Source of the DNA: an uncultured Ruminococcus sp.
Lineage (GTDB): Bacteria > Bacillota > Clostridia > Lachnospirales > Lachnospiraceae
Direction of reading: 5' to 3'
DNA length: 50,320 nt
NCBI GenBank assembly: GCA_904418845.1
Contig: CAJFQC010000018.1
Location: 1-50,320 of the forward strand
Part shown: one piece after another, positions 1 to 8,867 of the stretch
How positions within the stretch are numbered: the first letter of the stretch is position 1
Layout: the number at the start of each line of letters is the position of its first letter
Position numbers and translations under genes: made by a program
The notes under the pieces: model-generated
What the model saw: only the letters and a program-made list of their open reading frames with translations
Database searches by the model: none
What the model was told of the DNA's origin: nothing

Positions 1-46
1 GAAAAGGCGGTACGCTACCCCTCCACGGGGCGCATACCGCCTTTTC
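1..46. terminator. long perfect hairpin, terminator-like
   Basis: A 12-bp perfect inverted repeat (GAAAAGGCGGTA at 1-12, TACCGCCTTTTC at 35-46) encloses a CCCC/GGGG inner stem. It resembles a strong intrinsic terminator, although the window starts inside it, so the true flank is not visible. It lies about 65 bp downstream, in minus direction, of the truncated Xre gene. No gene is visible between the two. Confidence 0.5.
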
Positions 47-110
47 TTGTTATCCAGCCCTCCGGCTGTATCGGTTGAGCAAAAGTCAGCGTGGGATTGG
101 TGTGGTATCT

Positions 111-245
111 TTATCTAAGCGATACCCCGGTTTCCCATTTTGATACCGCTTTATTTGTGACTCCTAAAATCTCCGCAAGCTGTCTCTGGGTCATTCCCAG
201 TTCTTTTCTCCGGTGTGCGATAAAGCTTCCCGTCTTATTCTCCAT
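111..245 (-). pseudogene. truncated Xre-family DNA-binding protein (44 aa)
   Basis: An ATG at 245 follows a good AGGAGGAG ribosome site and opens a 44-residue frame ending in TAA at 111-113. It reads as the N-terminal helix-turn-helix of a Cro/CI-type regulator: MTQRQLAEILGVTNKAVSKW is at residues 18-37. Family members normally continue past the KWE-G motif through the end of the HTH and often into a C-terminal domain. Here a stop comes four residues after that motif, so the fifth helix is lost. I see this as the 5' remnant of a broken regulator, possibly from a mobile element. A functional mini-protein is less likely. Confidence 0.6.
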
Positions 246-447
246 TCTGCTCCTCCTTTATCTGTCGCATCCTCCTGAGCGTCACACTCTGTTATCATCA
301 TACTCAGCCGGAAGTTTTTTTACAATACACGTTTGCTTCTCCATTGTCTACGGAACGTAGACTTCGTGATTTTTCCTTCCAAGAGATACGCTCACGCCTG
401 TGTGATGCCCCGCAAAAAGTTCTTTGGCCAATACAAAAATTTAGGTC

Positions 448-476
448 TTTACAAACACTCCCGGTTATGATAGAAT
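448..476 (+). promoter_or_regulatory. sigma-A promoter of tRNA-Leu
   Basis: TTTACA at 448-453, a 17-bp spacer, then TAGAAT at 471-476. The first base of the tRNA is 12 bases after the -10 box, as expected for a stable-RNA promoter with a very short leader. Confidence 0.7.
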
Positions 477-488
477 ACCACTTGTCGA

Positions 489-573
489 GCGGAAGTGGCG
501 GAATGGCAGACGCGCTAGATTCAGGTTCTAGTGGGAGTTTTATCCTGTGGGAGTTCAAGTCTCCTCTTCCGCA
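489..573 (+). tRNA. tRNA-Leu (anticodon CAG)
   Basis: An 85-nt class II tRNA. The acceptor stem GCGGAAG (489-495) pairs with CTTCCGC (566-572), with A as discriminator base. The anticodon loop TTCAGGT is closed by CTAGA/TCTAG and gives anticodon CAG, which reads CUG leucine codons. A long variable arm (GGGAGTTTTATCCT region) and the GTTCAAGTC T-loop are present. CCA is not encoded. It has its own promoter and terminator and is monocistronic. Confidence 0.95.
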
Positions 574-585
574 TTGAGAAAGATT

Positions 586-622
586 CGGAGAATCCTTGAG
601 AGCAAGGTTTCTCCGTTTTTTC
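586..622 (+). terminator. intrinsic terminator of tRNA-Leu
   Basis: CGGAGAA-T-CCTT pairs with AAGG-T-TTCTCCG around a short loop and is followed by six T residues (616-621). It lies 13 bases past the tRNA 3' end. Confidence 0.85.
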
Positions 623-666
623 TATCCCCATATATTTTCTATATTCATACAAAGGAATGATATCAT

Positions 667-2043
667 ATGAATGAAAACGAGAAAGAAGTTCTTTTTGAGC
701 AGGTTCCCATCCCGTCCGCCGTGGCGAAACTGGCAGTCCCTATGGTGTTCAGTTCCCTCGTCATGGTCATCTACAACATGGCGGACACTTATTTCGTAGG
801 AATGCTCAACAATCCTGTGGAAAATGCCGCCGTCGCTCTTTCCGCGCCTGTCCTCCTGGCATTTAACGCAGTGAACAACCTCTTCGGCGTAGGAACTTCG
901 AGCATGATGAGCCGCGCTTTAGGGCGGAAAGATTATGAGACAGTGTCGGAAAGTTCCGCTTTCGGATTCTGGTGTGCCCTCATAAGCGGAGTTGCCTTCG
1001 GGCTCCTCTGCATGATCCTCAACTCCCCTCTCCTTACCCTCATCGGCGCGTCTCCGGACACATGGGAAGCAACACAAGGCTATATATTCTGGACTGTATG
1101 CTTAGGCGCCTCACCCGCCATCGTCAATGTGGTCATGGCGTATCTTGTCCGTTCGGAAGGAGCCGCTCTTCACGCCAGCGTTGGAACCATGAGCGGCTGT
1201 CTGTTAAATATCATACTTGATCCCTTCTTTATCCTGCCCTGGGGTCTTGGTATGGGCGCTGCCGGAGCCGGGCTTGCTACTTTTATCTCAAACTGCGTGG
1301 CATGCTCGTATTTCCTTGTGCTTCTTTATATAAAGAGAGGGAATACATTTGTCTGTATAGATCCCCGCAAATTCCGTCTGAAAAAGCAGATCGTCACAGA
1401 AGTGTGCGGCGTGGGGATTCCCGCGTCCATCCAGAATCTCCTCAACGTGACGGGAATGACCATCTTAAACAACTTTGCTTCCTCCTTCGGAGCGGATGCC
1501 GTGGCGGCTATGGGGATCGCGCACAAGATCTACATGGTCCCCATGCAGATTACTCTGGGATTTTCACAGGGCATCATGCCTCTTATCAGCTACACCTTTG
1601 CTTCGGGAAACCGGAAGCGGATGAAAGATACAATCCTTTTTGCGATAAAGATCATGCTCCCTGTCCTCGCCATAGTCACAATAGGGTATTTCGCAGGTTC
1701 AGAACGTCTCATACAATTGTTCATGCGGAATGATACAATCATCGCTTACGGCGGCAGATTCCTGAGAGGTTTTTCCTTAGGACTGGTATTCCTCTCCTTA
1801 GACTTCCTCGCAGTAGGCGTATTTCAGGCGCTCGGGTTTGGACGATACGCGCTTATCTTCGCCATCATGCGCAAAATCGTACTGGAGATCCCCGCACTGT
1901 TCTTCCTGAACTGGCTGTTCCCGCTGTACGGGCTTTCCTATGCACAGTGCACGGCTGAATTCGTCCTTGCCACCTGCTCGGTCTTCATGCTGCGCCACAT
2001 TTTCCGCAAATATGCAGATATCCGGAATCACGACCGGACATAA
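667..2043 (+). CDS. MATE family multidrug/metabolite exporter
   Basis: A 458-residue polytopic membrane protein of the MATE (NorM/DinF) superfamily, which exports cationic drugs or metabolites in exchange for H+ or Na+. The N-terminal stretch PIPSAVAKLAVPMVFSSLVM and a following MADTYFVGML are typical of the first MATE helices. The second half repeats the architecture (GIPASIQNLLN near 260, then GADAVAAMGIAHKI). About 12 hydrophobic segments are visible and the length is normal. The start is the ATG in a weak AAAGGAATG context. It converges on the TetR-type gene and the two share a terminator hairpin. Substrate unknown. Confidence 0.9.
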   Translation: MNENEKEVLFEQVPIPSAVAKLAVPMVFSSLVMVIYNMADTYFVGMLNNPVENAAVALSAPVLLAFNAVNNLFGVGTSSMMSRALGRKDYETVSESSAFGFWCALISGVAFGLLCMILNSPLLTLIGASPDTWEATQGYIFWTVCLGASPAIVNVVMAYLVRSEGAALHASVGTMSGCLLNIILDPFFILPWGLGMGAAGAGLATFISNCVACSYFLVLLYIKRGNTFVCIDPRKFRLKKQIVTEVCGVGIPASIQNLLNVTGMTILNNFASSFGADAVAAMGIAHKIYMVPMQITLGFSQGIMPLISYTFASGNRKRMKDTILFAIKIMLPVLAIVTIGYFAGSERLIQLFMRNDTIIAYGGRFLRGFSLGLVFLSLDFLAVGVFQALGFGRYALIFAIMRKIVLEIPALFFLNWLFPLYGLSYAQCTAEFVLATCSVFMLRHIFRKYADIRNHDRT

Positions 2044-2050
2044 TAAAAAT

Positions 2051-2107
2051 GGCTGCTGTATCAATCATCGGCATGTCACAGATTTAATGCTCATTGATAC
2101 GGCAGCC
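2051..2107. terminator. bidirectional terminator between MATE and TetR genes
   Basis: A 15-bp stem with one G-T pair: GGCTGCTGTATCAAT at 2051-2065 against ATTGATACGGCAGCC at 2093-2107. It lies directly downstream of both convergent genes, with a T-rich run on the plus side. Confidence 0.75.
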
Positions 2108-2129
2108 TCTTGCTTTTCTTCTGAAAGCG

Positions 2130-2720
2130 CTATTCATCACTTTCTGTCAGAACACCCGATTTCAGCACATCTGTCAGCAGACGCCGCGCCTCTTTTTTGA
2201 TATCCTCCAGCGGTGTCTTTTCCTTGTGGGATTCATTGACAAAACCAAGCATTCCATAACAGACAAAGCCAGCGATCTTCTTCGGCGAGTAACGCAGCCT
2301 GAACCTCTGCTCCACATGCAGAGTATGCGTCTCCACTGTCTCAAGGATAATGCTGTAAAGGCGGGAACCGAGATACGGGTTCTTTTCGGGATTCGTGTAC
2401 TGGAAAAAGTAGAATCTGTCATAGTACAGGTCAAGGATGCTGTCCAGCATATTGACATAACCCGCGGTCACCCTGCGCAACGGGTTGTTCTCTGCCTGTC
2501 TTCTCCGGTAATCTGCTGTCCCGATGTCCAGCATATCATTGAAAATATCGTCAAGGAGCGCGTATTTGTCACTGTAATGCGAGTAAAAGGTGATCCTGCT
2601 CACCTCTGCTTTCCTGCACAGCTCTGTGATAGATATATGCTCGAAATCCTCTTTTGCAAGCATAGCGATCAGAGCCTCTTTCAAGTTCCGTTTTGTCTTG
2701 ATGATCCTTCTGTCCTCCAT
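2130..2720 (-). CDS. TetR/AcrR family transcriptional regulator
   Basis: About 196 residues. The N-terminal HTH is clear: RRIIKTKRNLKEALIAML, then HISITELCRKAEVSRITFYS, followed by HYSDKYALLDDIF. The C-terminal half resembles the TetR-like domain common in Firmicutes (LRYSPKKIAGFVCYGMLGFVN). I chose the ATG at 2720 (MEDRR..) because family members start just before this basic segment. An in-frame ATG at 2744 would add eight residues, and neither start has an ideally spaced ribosome site. The gene is divergent from degV with overlapping promoters, so it may control itself, degV or the MATE exporter. The ligand cannot be inferred. Confidence 0.85.
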   Translation of the reverse strand: MEDRRIIKTKRNLKEALIAMLAKEDFEHISITELCRKAEVSRITFYSHYSDKYALLDDIFNDMLDIGTADYRRRQAENNPLRRVTAGYVNMLDSILDLYYDRFYFFQYTNPEKNPYLGSRLYSIILETVETHTLHVEQRFRLRYSPKKIAGFVCYGMLGFVNESHKEKTPLEDIKKEARRLLTDVLKSGVLTESDE

Positions 2721-2778
2721 ATTTCCTGACACTTTTCCTTTCATGTATAGATATCTTACATTTTCTTATTATTGTTCA

Positions 2779-2834
2779 TTGTGATTTAAAATTGCTTTTG
2801 CTATAATTTTAACACCTGTTATAATAATGGTCAA
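2779..2834. promoter_or_regulatory. overlapping divergent promoters, tetR-type gene and degV
   Basis: Plus strand: TTGTGA (2779-2784), 17 bp, TATAAT (2802-2807), firing toward degV. Minus strand: TTGACC (complement of 2829-2834), 17 bp, TAAAAT (complement of 2806-2811), firing toward the regulator. The two -10 boxes overlap. A second TATAAT lies just beyond at 2819-2824. One repressor bound here could silence both directions. Confidence 0.6.
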
Positions 2835-2891
2835 TAAATGAAAAACTGATAGTAAGGTAATGTTAGAAACGATAAGATTAGGAGGGATATC

Positions 2892-3764
2892 ATGTCAGGT
2901 ATTGCCATCATGACAGACAGCAACAGCGGAATCATGCCGTCTGAAGCAGACAAATATGGGATCTATGTGCTCCCTATGCCTGTCATTATCGACGGGAAGA
3001 CCTACTACGAAGGAGTTAATATCTCATTAGAAGAATTTTACGGAAAACAGTCCTCAGGCGCTGTAATCTCAACTTCACAGCCGTCGCCCGGTAATGTGAC
3101 CGCCATGTGGAATGATATCCTTGCCACTCATGATGAACTGGTCTTTATCCCTATGTCGTCTTCCTTGAGCAACACCTGCCAGACCGCTCTTATCCTTGCT
3201 CAGGATGAACCTTATAAAGGCAGGGTATTCGTGGTGGACAACCGGCGCATCTCTGTCACACAGGCCATGTCCGTGCTGGACGCTCAGGCGCTGGCCAAGG
3301 CAGGAAATACGGCGCAGGAGATTAAAGACATCCTCGAAAAAGAGGCTTTAGACGCCACCATCTATATTGCTGTGGACACGCTGGAATACTTGAAAAAGGG
3401 CGGACGCATCACCCCTGCTGCCGCTGCTGTCGGCACAGTGCTGCGCTTAAAGCCCGTACTCACCATACAGGGAGAAAAGCTGGATTCTTACGCAAAAACA
3501 CGGGGGATGAAATCTGCTTTTCAGACCATGTTAAATGCACTTAAGGACGATATCAACGCCCGCTTCTCCTACTTAAAAGAACGGGGATGCCTGAAGATCG
3601 GAATTGCCAACACCCAGATGGATGAGGAGCGTTTCGAAGCGTTTAAATCCCAGTTAGAGAAAACATTCCCTGAGCTGGAACTGATCTATTTCCCCCTTAC
3701 CATGAGCATCGGAGCCCATGTAGGACCAGGAGGGCTGGGCATCGGCGCTATGAGATGTCATTAG
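2892..3764 (+). CDS. DegV family fatty-acid-binding protein
   Basis: 290 residues, normal for DegV proteins. These bind a fatty acid and, in better-studied Firmicutes, hand it to a fatty acid kinase for phospholipid synthesis. Visible family motifs are IMTDSNSG at 6-13, STSQPSPGN at 60-68 and MSSSLSNT at 88-95, which line the lipid head-group site, plus LEYLKKGGRI and the C-terminal GAHVGPGGLGIG. The start is fixed by AGGAGG eight bases upstream. It is monocistronic and followed by a strong terminator. Confidence 0.92.
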   Translation: MSGIAIMTDSNSGIMPSEADKYGIYVLPMPVIIDGKTYYEGVNISLEEFYGKQSSGAVISTSQPSPGNVTAMWNDILATHDELVFIPMSSSLSNTCQTALILAQDEPYKGRVFVVDNRRISVTQAMSVLDAQALAKAGNTAQEIKDILEKEALDATIYIAVDTLEYLKKGGRITPAAAAVGTVLRLKPVLTIQGEKLDSYAKTRGMKSAFQTMLNALKDDINARFSYLKERGCLKIGIANTQMDEERFEAFKSQLEKTFPELELIYFPLTMSIGAHVGPGGLGIGAMRCH

Positions 3765-3789
3765 AAAAGTGTTCCGCAAGCGGATCTCC

Positions 3790-3827
3790 TGCACGAAAAA
3801 AAGACCTTACGGTCCTTTTTTCGTGCA
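3790..3827 (+). terminator. intrinsic terminator after degV
   Basis: TGCACGAAAAAA-GACC pairs with GGTC-TTTTTTCGTGCA around a TTAC loop. The long A/T arms allow function in both directions, so it may also end the minus-strand sensor kinase transcript. Confidence 0.8.
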
Positions 3828-3875
3828 TACTTTTTCGGGATTCTCCGCAGAAGCTCAGCAGCAAAAGACAACATA

Positions 3876-6086
3876 TCAACTCTGCTCTTCGTCTCCCTGA
3901 CGGATATCCAGCTTTGGAAGGATGATATCTGCCTTGAACAGATCTGCCTCTGTAGATATCTTCAATGTGCCGTGCTGTAATTCTACAAAGCTCTTGGCAA
4001 TGGCAAGCCCCAGCCCTGATCCTTCTGTATTTCTCGAAGAATCTCCCCGTACAAACCGGTCTGTTATCTCCTCCACGTCAAAGTTCAGTTCGGCGGCAGA
4101 TATATTTTTCATGGAGATATGAACCGAATTTTCCTGATCTGTCATCTCCACATAGACTCTCGTATGCGGCATCGCGTATTTCGTGATATTCACGATAAGA
4201 TTCTCAAAGATACGGTACGTCTTCTGGCTGTCCAGAGACATGACGACTTTCTCCTCCGGAAGTTTCCACCGGAAATCCAGATGAGCGTCCCTGATCTTCC
4301 CATCGTTCTCCAGCCCGACCTGCTTTAACAGATCTACGATATCCACTTTCATATAGTGCATGACTACATTTTTGCTTGCTGCCTTGCTGATCTCAAATAG
4401 ATCTTCAATAAGCACCTTCAGCCTGAGAGACTTCTTTTCCAGAACTTCAATATATTCTTTGCGCTTCTCCTCATCTGACTCATTTTTCAGAAGATCAGTA
4501 TATGTGATGATAGCAGTCAGAGGTGTGCGCAGATCGTGAGATACATTGGTCACAAGCTCAGTCTTCATGCGCTCGTTCTTCACTTCTTCTTCTACCGCTT
4601 TCTTAAAGCCTTTCTGGATCTTCTTAAGTTCGTCCTGTATGGGGTTGAACAGCCCGATATCCCCTTCAATGGGCGCGTCCAGATGCCCCTCCGCAAGCTG
4701 ATTTGTAGATTCAAGGAGCAGCTTATACTTTTCCTGAAGATCCTTCGTGTATTTCCGCAGGAAGAAGAAAAGGAGCGCCGAGTAAACGATCAGCGCGAAC
4801 GTCCCGTACCACCAGAAAAGGCACACAATGAACAGAATTACGAAGTTGATCGCCACGATCTTTAAGATCGTCCGGTTCGTCTTCTCCCGGAAATCAATAT
4901 GCAGCAGCGCGTCATACTCTCTGTCTATAAATGCCTTGATCCTCTTCCAAATCCCCCCTGCTCTGGCTTTTATAGTCCCGTCATTTTTACCACCTCGCTT
5001 TCGGATATGACGGATCAGTCTGGCGGTCAGCGTCCGCTCCTTCCAGTAAGCTGTTCCCATGCGGAATACCGCCCTCACAGAAGTTGTTCCCCAGAACATT
5101 ACCCCGAACACAAACATCCACATGATAAAGTTAAATATCCACGCTGCCAGTTCCATCCCATTTCCCATGCCCGGGAGTAATGTTCCCTCAATAGTCATGC
5201 GTACAATGACTGCCGGGCCCTCCAGCAGTATCCCGCCGCAGAAGAGTATCAAAAGAGGAATCTCAAAGGGAGCCCGGAATATCTTGCTGTCACTGATGTC
5301 CAGCCTCTTGGATAACGGCAGAAGGAGTGCGGCGGCAATGACTGTCAGCGCCAGCATCTCAACTGTATCCCGGTATGCTCCGATATGGTTGATTTCATAC
5401 TCGTCAGACATATCCACTACTGTCTGTTCGACATAAGCGTCCAGATTCTCCTGTGTCATCCCGTAGATGACCGTCACATTGGACGGGGTAATGATATCAG
5501 AGATATAGCCGTCCTGTGCGGACATCGCCGAATTAATAAAATATGTCTCAAGGTCATATGCTTCTTCTGGTTCCAGCGCGCTTCCGTCCACCCGGACATC
5601 CTCGACTTCTCCTCTGTCCGTAAACTCAAACTCCACGCGGAACGCATAGTCTTTTCTAGAGGGGTCTGTCAGGTCTTCCGCATCCACATTTGAATATCCT
5701 TCTGCATTTTCTGTATCCTCTGTATCTTCCGTATTTCCCTGCGCCTCCTGCTCACTGTTTTCTCTCTCCTCAAGCACAGAGGAATCAAAGACCCCGTAAT
5801 CCATATATTTTCTCAGCAGGTCAAAGTGGAGCCGTCCGTACTCCTCCAATATTTCGGACACGGGGGTTTCATTTTTATACTCATTGCAGAGGAGATAGTT
5901 TCCCTCTGCCAGATCGTATCCGATCTCCAAAAGCACCTTCTCCTGCCTCGTCTCCGCCGTTTCCCCCGCGTCCAGAACCCTCGATATCTCACTGTACTGC
6001 GCGATCATGATGAAAGAACACATCGCAAGGATAATAAGTACAACAACGATTCCTGTTCTACGGTTGTTTTTCAATTTTGTATCCAA
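3876..6086 (-). CDS. sensor histidine kinase, multi-TM
   Basis: 736 residues. One N-terminal TM helix (about 12-30) is followed by a roughly 200-residue extracytoplasmic region with a Glu/Asp-rich stretch near 107-135. A cluster of TM helices follows (about 240-257, 273-295, 312-333, 409-446), then the HisKA domain with phospho-acceptor His517 (NVSHDLRTPLTAIITYTD) and an HATPase_c domain (N-box near 628-637, GSGLGLAIAKSF near 689-700). It overlaps the response regulator gene by 29 bp, so the pair is translationally coupled. The longest frame begins at a TTG; TTG or ATG codons downstream are alternatives. It ends the dedA/GT4/acyltransferase cluster, so it may sense envelope or lipid state. 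That link is inference. Confidence 0.9.
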   Translation of the reverse strand: MDTKLKNNRRTGIVVVLIILAMCSFIMIAQYSEISRVLDAGETAETRQEKVLLEIGYDLAEGNYLLCNEYKNETPVSEILEEYGRLHFDLLRKYMDYGVFDSSVLEERENSEQEAQGNTEDTEDTENAEGYSNVDAEDLTDPSRKDYAFRVEFEFTDRGEVEDVRVDGSALEPEEAYDLETYFINSAMSAQDGYISDIITPSNVTVIYGMTQENLDAYVEQTVVDMSDEYEINHIGAYRDTVEMLALTVIAAALLLPLSKRLDISDSKIFRAPFEIPLLILFCGGILLEGPAVIVRMTIEGTLLPGMGNGMELAAWIFNFIMWMFVFGVMFWGTTSVRAVFRMGTAYWKERTLTARLIRHIRKRGGKNDGTIKARAGGIWKRIKAFIDREYDALLHIDFREKTNRTILKIVAINFVILFIVCLFWWYGTFALIVYSALLFFFLRKYTKDLQEKYKLLLESTNQLAEGHLDAPIEGDIGLFNPIQDELKKIQKGFKKAVEEEVKNERMKTELVTNVSHDLRTPLTAIITYTDLLKNESDEEKRKEYIEVLEKKSLRLKVLIEDLFEISKAASKNVVMHYMKVDIVDLLKQVGLENDGKIRDAHLDFRWKLPEEKVVMSLDSQKTYRIFENLIVNITKYAMPHTRVYVEMTDQENSVHISMKNISAAELNFDVEEITDRFVRGDSSRNTEGSGLGLAIAKSFVELQHGTLKISTEADLFKADIILPKLDIRQGDEEQS

Positions 6087-6756
6087 CTCCCCACACCACC
6101 TTCAAATATTTTGGATTTTTGGTATCAATCTCGATCTTCTCCCGGATGTTCCTCACATGAACCATGATCGTGTCCGTGTTGACCGCTTTCTCCTGCCAAA
6201 CCCGCTCGTATATTTCCTCTGCCGAGAATACTCTGCCCGGATTCTTCGCCAGCAGCAGCAGGACCTTGTACTCGATGGGCGTCAGCTTCACAGGATTGCC
6301 GTCCATGGTCACCTCCACTGTCTCCTCATTGATCTCCAGTCCTCCGATCACGTGAACATTCTCTTTGGGAGCCAGTTTCTCTAAAAATTTTCGGTAACGC
6401 CTAAGCTGGGAATTGACCCTCGCCATCAGCTCCATAGGTGTAAACGGCTTTGTCACATAATCGTCAGCTCCGATATTTAATCCTGTGATCTTATCCACTT
6501 CCTCGGACTTGGCAGACAGCATGATCACCGGGAAATCATATTTCTCCCTGAGCTTCATCGTCATGCGGATACCGTCCATCCTTGGCATCATGATGTCTAC
6601 GATCGCCAGATGGATTTCCTCTTTCTCCAGCACTTCCAGCCCTTCTATTCCATCCGCTGCCTGAAAGACTTTATAACCCTGGCTCTGTAGATAAATCTGC
6701 ACGCCCTCGCGGATTTCTTTGTCATCTTCAACGACCAAAATATGATTAGTTTCCAT
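6058..6756 (-). CDS. OmpR/PhoB-type response regulator
   Basis: 232 residues. The receiver domain has the acidic pocket at Glu10-Asp11-Asp12, phospho-acceptor Asp54 in VDIMMPRMDG and Lys103 in VTKPF. A winged-helix Trans_reg_C domain covers about 130-230 (KLTPIEYKVLLLLAKNPGRV, then VHVRNIREKI). It is a DNA-binding partner of the overlapping downstream kinase. The ribosome site AAGGAGA is rather far (about 13 bases) from the ATG at 6756, but no better start exists. A 111-bp gap separates it from the acyltransferase gene upstream. Confidence 0.93.
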   Translation of the reverse strand: METNHILVVEDDKEIREGVQIYLQSQGYKVFQAADGIEGLEVLEKEEIHLAIVDIMMPRMDGIRMTMKLREKYDFPVIMLSAKSEEVDKITGLNIGADDYVTKPFTPMELMARVNSQLRRYRKFLEKLAPKENVHVIGGLEINEETVEVTMDGNPVKLTPIEYKVLLLLAKNPGRVFSAEEIYERVWQEKAVNTDTIMVHVRNIREKIEIDTKNPKYLKVVWGVGYKIEKQP

Positions 6757-6867
6757 AATGTCTGTACTATCTCCTTTTGAATATTCTCCTGTTTTTTCTG
6801 CACCTCGGAGCGCCCCGTTCTACCAGTGAATCCCACAATTCGTCCATGCTTCCGTCAAACGGGCCCA

Positions 6868-7512
6868 TCAAGCGCTTTCCGACACACTTTCGGAAGTGCA
6901 CATGCCCTGGATGTTCATATCCGCGTCCACCGGCAGGTCGGGAACTGCGTTTTTCTTCACGATACCGTAATTTTTCACCGCCACGGCAACTGTCGTAAAC
7001 GGCAGTGGTATCACATATTTATCCCATCTGCGTGTCAGCCGCAGACAGGACGAATATAAAAGACTGATACCGACAAATTCTTCCTCTGCGTGTTCCGACA
7101 GATAGAACGCCAGCTTCTTCGGCTCATGTCTCGGCCCCAGCGGACCGTCCAGCGCTACGGCGACAGAATGTGTCTTTTCGTAAGAGTCCTGAACGATCTT
7201 TTTCAGTGTGGCAAATGCCTTATATCCGTCAGGAACGCGCAGTGCGCTTCCCCCGCACCGTCTGACCATATTCTCTATATAATTTCCTCTTGTGTCCGCC
7301 GTTACGATCACATCCACCGGCGTGGTCTTGTACGACAGCTTTTCGAGCACAACGTTCATAAAGAAACTGTCCTCATGCCAGAATCCGAAGATCTGGCTGT
7401 CCCCGTATATATTTTCCTCATCCCATATGATCCTCACAGTACGGTCGATAAGTGAAAGATATCTAGTGAATGACCATTGCAGGATATTCGCTGCGATCTT
7501 CTTCAGTCCCAT
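6868..7512 (-). CDS. DUF374/LPLAT-like acyltransferase
   Basis: 214 residues from the ATG at 7512, which has AAGGAAG upstream. The preceding in-frame sequence only shadows the glycosyltransferase. The protein resembles the DUF374 branch of the lysophospholipid acyltransferase superfamily: GFWHEDSFFMN near 48-58 fits the His/Asp active-site block, and VAVALDGPLGPRHEPKK near 126-142 fits the DGPxGPR signature. A modest N-terminal hydrophobic segment suggests membrane association. It overlaps the GT4 gene by 50 bp, so the two are probably translated together and may act on the same lipid. Substrate unknown. Confidence 0.75.
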   Translation of the reverse strand: MGLKKIAANILQWSFTRYLSLIDRTVRIIWDEENIYGDSQIFGFWHEDSFFMNVVLEKLSYKTTPVDVIVTADTRGNYIENMVRRCGGSALRVPDGYKAFATLKKIVQDSYEKTHSVAVALDGPLGPRHEPKKLAFYLSEHAEEEFVGISLLYSSCLRLTRRWDKYVIPLPFTTVAVAVKNYGIVKKNAVPDLPVDADMNIQGMCTSESVSESA

Positions 7513-8800
7513 AGCCTGTCTCTTCCTTTCTGTCCTGTGCCCTCTCCAACAGTCCTGCCGCTCTTTTAAGTTCTGTCCTTTTTGCGCCGACACATTGATT
7601 GTAGAGCATCTCCTCATAGATGGCAAGTGTGGAGGCACGGTAATTTTCGGCAGAGTCAAGGGCTGCTCTGCCCATCTCCTTGAGCCTGCTCTCATCCGAC
7701 AGCACTTCTGCCACACGGTCCGCCCACGTCTCCTCTTCCTCTTCTGTCAGAAATCCGTTCACGCCATTCTCGATGATATCGTCTGTTCCTACGGCGCGTA
7801 CCGCCACGACAGGAGTTCCTGAGGCAAATGCTTCCGCCAGCACGATCCCCTGAGTCTCCGATGTCGAGGCGAACATGAACAGATCCGCGGCATTTAAGTA
7901 ATCTTTTACTTCTTCATTGGGAATATTTCCCACAAATGTAACTATGTCTTGTATACCCAGCAGAGAAGCCCTGACCTTCAGTTCCGCCTTCTGGCTTCCG
8001 TCTCCTACGATAAGAACGTGAAAATCGTCTCCTGCCTTACGGCGGACATCCGCGATTCCCCGGAGCAGGAATCCATAGTTCTTCTCCCTCTCCAGACGTG
8101 ACACCGTGACAAGAAGATGTTTCTTTCCTTTTCCGTACTCCCTTCGTATCTCTGCTGCGCGCGTAGCATTTCTTTTAAAAAACCCATCTTCCAGACCGGT
8201 AGGAAATACAGCGGATGCGCTCTTCATCCCGTACCCTCTGAGTATCTGCCTCATGCCCGCCGACGGAGAGAGCACCAGATCGCATTGGTCGGCAAACCAT
8301 TTGATATACGCCGGGATCACTTTCTCTCGTATCCACCTGACAGCTTTTTTCTTGCACACCGGACTGTGATCATACACCCGCAGCGCCGGAATATAGTGCA
8401 GGTAATCCTCATAGCGGGTGTGGCATGTAAAAATGACCGGGATACCGTACTTCTTCCCCAGCCGGATCCCCAGCGGTCCTACGAACATCGGGTGGTGTAT
8501 ATGAATCACATCAAAGATCTCATCTGCAAACACCTCTGTGATCTCTGTCGGAAGCACTGCCGGATATACCATACCGTTCGCCATCTTATTCTTCTGCGTA
8601 TGATAACGCACGACCCGTTCCGGTGCATCTTCATCCGCCCGAAGCACTTTTTGCTGTTCTTCTTCTGTATCTCCATACATAGGAGCGAAGACTGTCACCT
8701 CATGTCCCAGCTTTACCAATTCCTGCGCCTGTCTCTCCACAGAGATCGGCACCCCTCCCACAAAAGGTCTGTAATTGTTTGTCAGCATTGCTATCTTCAT
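7463..8800 (-). CDS. GT4 family glycosyltransferase (glycolipid type)
   Basis: 445 residues with a GT-B fold. The N-terminal acceptor domain begins MKIAMLTNNYRPFVGGVPIS, and the C-terminal donor domain carries LVTVSRLEREKNYGFLL and the ExxxxxxxE signature in GIVLAEAFASGTPVVA. The overall pattern (GGV-IS-ER--QEL, HIHHPMFVG, CHTRYEDY) resembles the diacylglycerol glucosyltransferase / PimB-like group that glycosylates membrane lipids using a nucleotide sugar. The last ~45 residues are basic and hydrophilic and extend past the GT domain. The neighbours, a DedA protein upstream and a DUF374-like acyltransferase overlapping downstream, support a membrane-lipid role. Confidence 0.87.
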   Translation of the reverse strand: MKIAMLTNNYRPFVGGVPISVERQAQELVKLGHEVTVFAPMYGDTEEEQQKVLRADEDAPERVVRYHTQKNKMANGMVYPAVLPTEITEVFADEIFDVIHIHHPMFVGPLGIRLGKKYGIPVIFTCHTRYEDYLHYIPALRVYDHSPVCKKKAVRWIREKVIPAYIKWFADQCDLVLSPSAGMRQILRGYGMKSASAVFPTGLEDGFFKRNATRAAEIRREYGKGKKHLLVTVSRLEREKNYGFLLRGIADVRRKAGDDFHVLIVGDGSQKAELKVRASLLGIQDIVTFVGNIPNEEVKDYLNAADLFMFASTSETQGIVLAEAFASGTPVVAVRAVGTDDIIENGVNGFLTEEEEETWADRVAEVLSDESRLKEMGRAALDSAENYRASTLAIYEEMLYNQCVGAKRTELKRAAGLLERAQDRKEETGYGTEEDRSEYPAMVIH

Positions 8801-8867
8801 GGATATGATCCCCCTTTATTCATCATGCAGCTGCATCAGTGTGCATGAGACGATGTGCTTTCTTCCC

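Noticed and set aside
6868-7716. Acyltransferase starting at 7716
   Set aside because: The first 68 residues of that frame are a shadow of the GT4 gene; the ATG at 7512 has a ribosome site.
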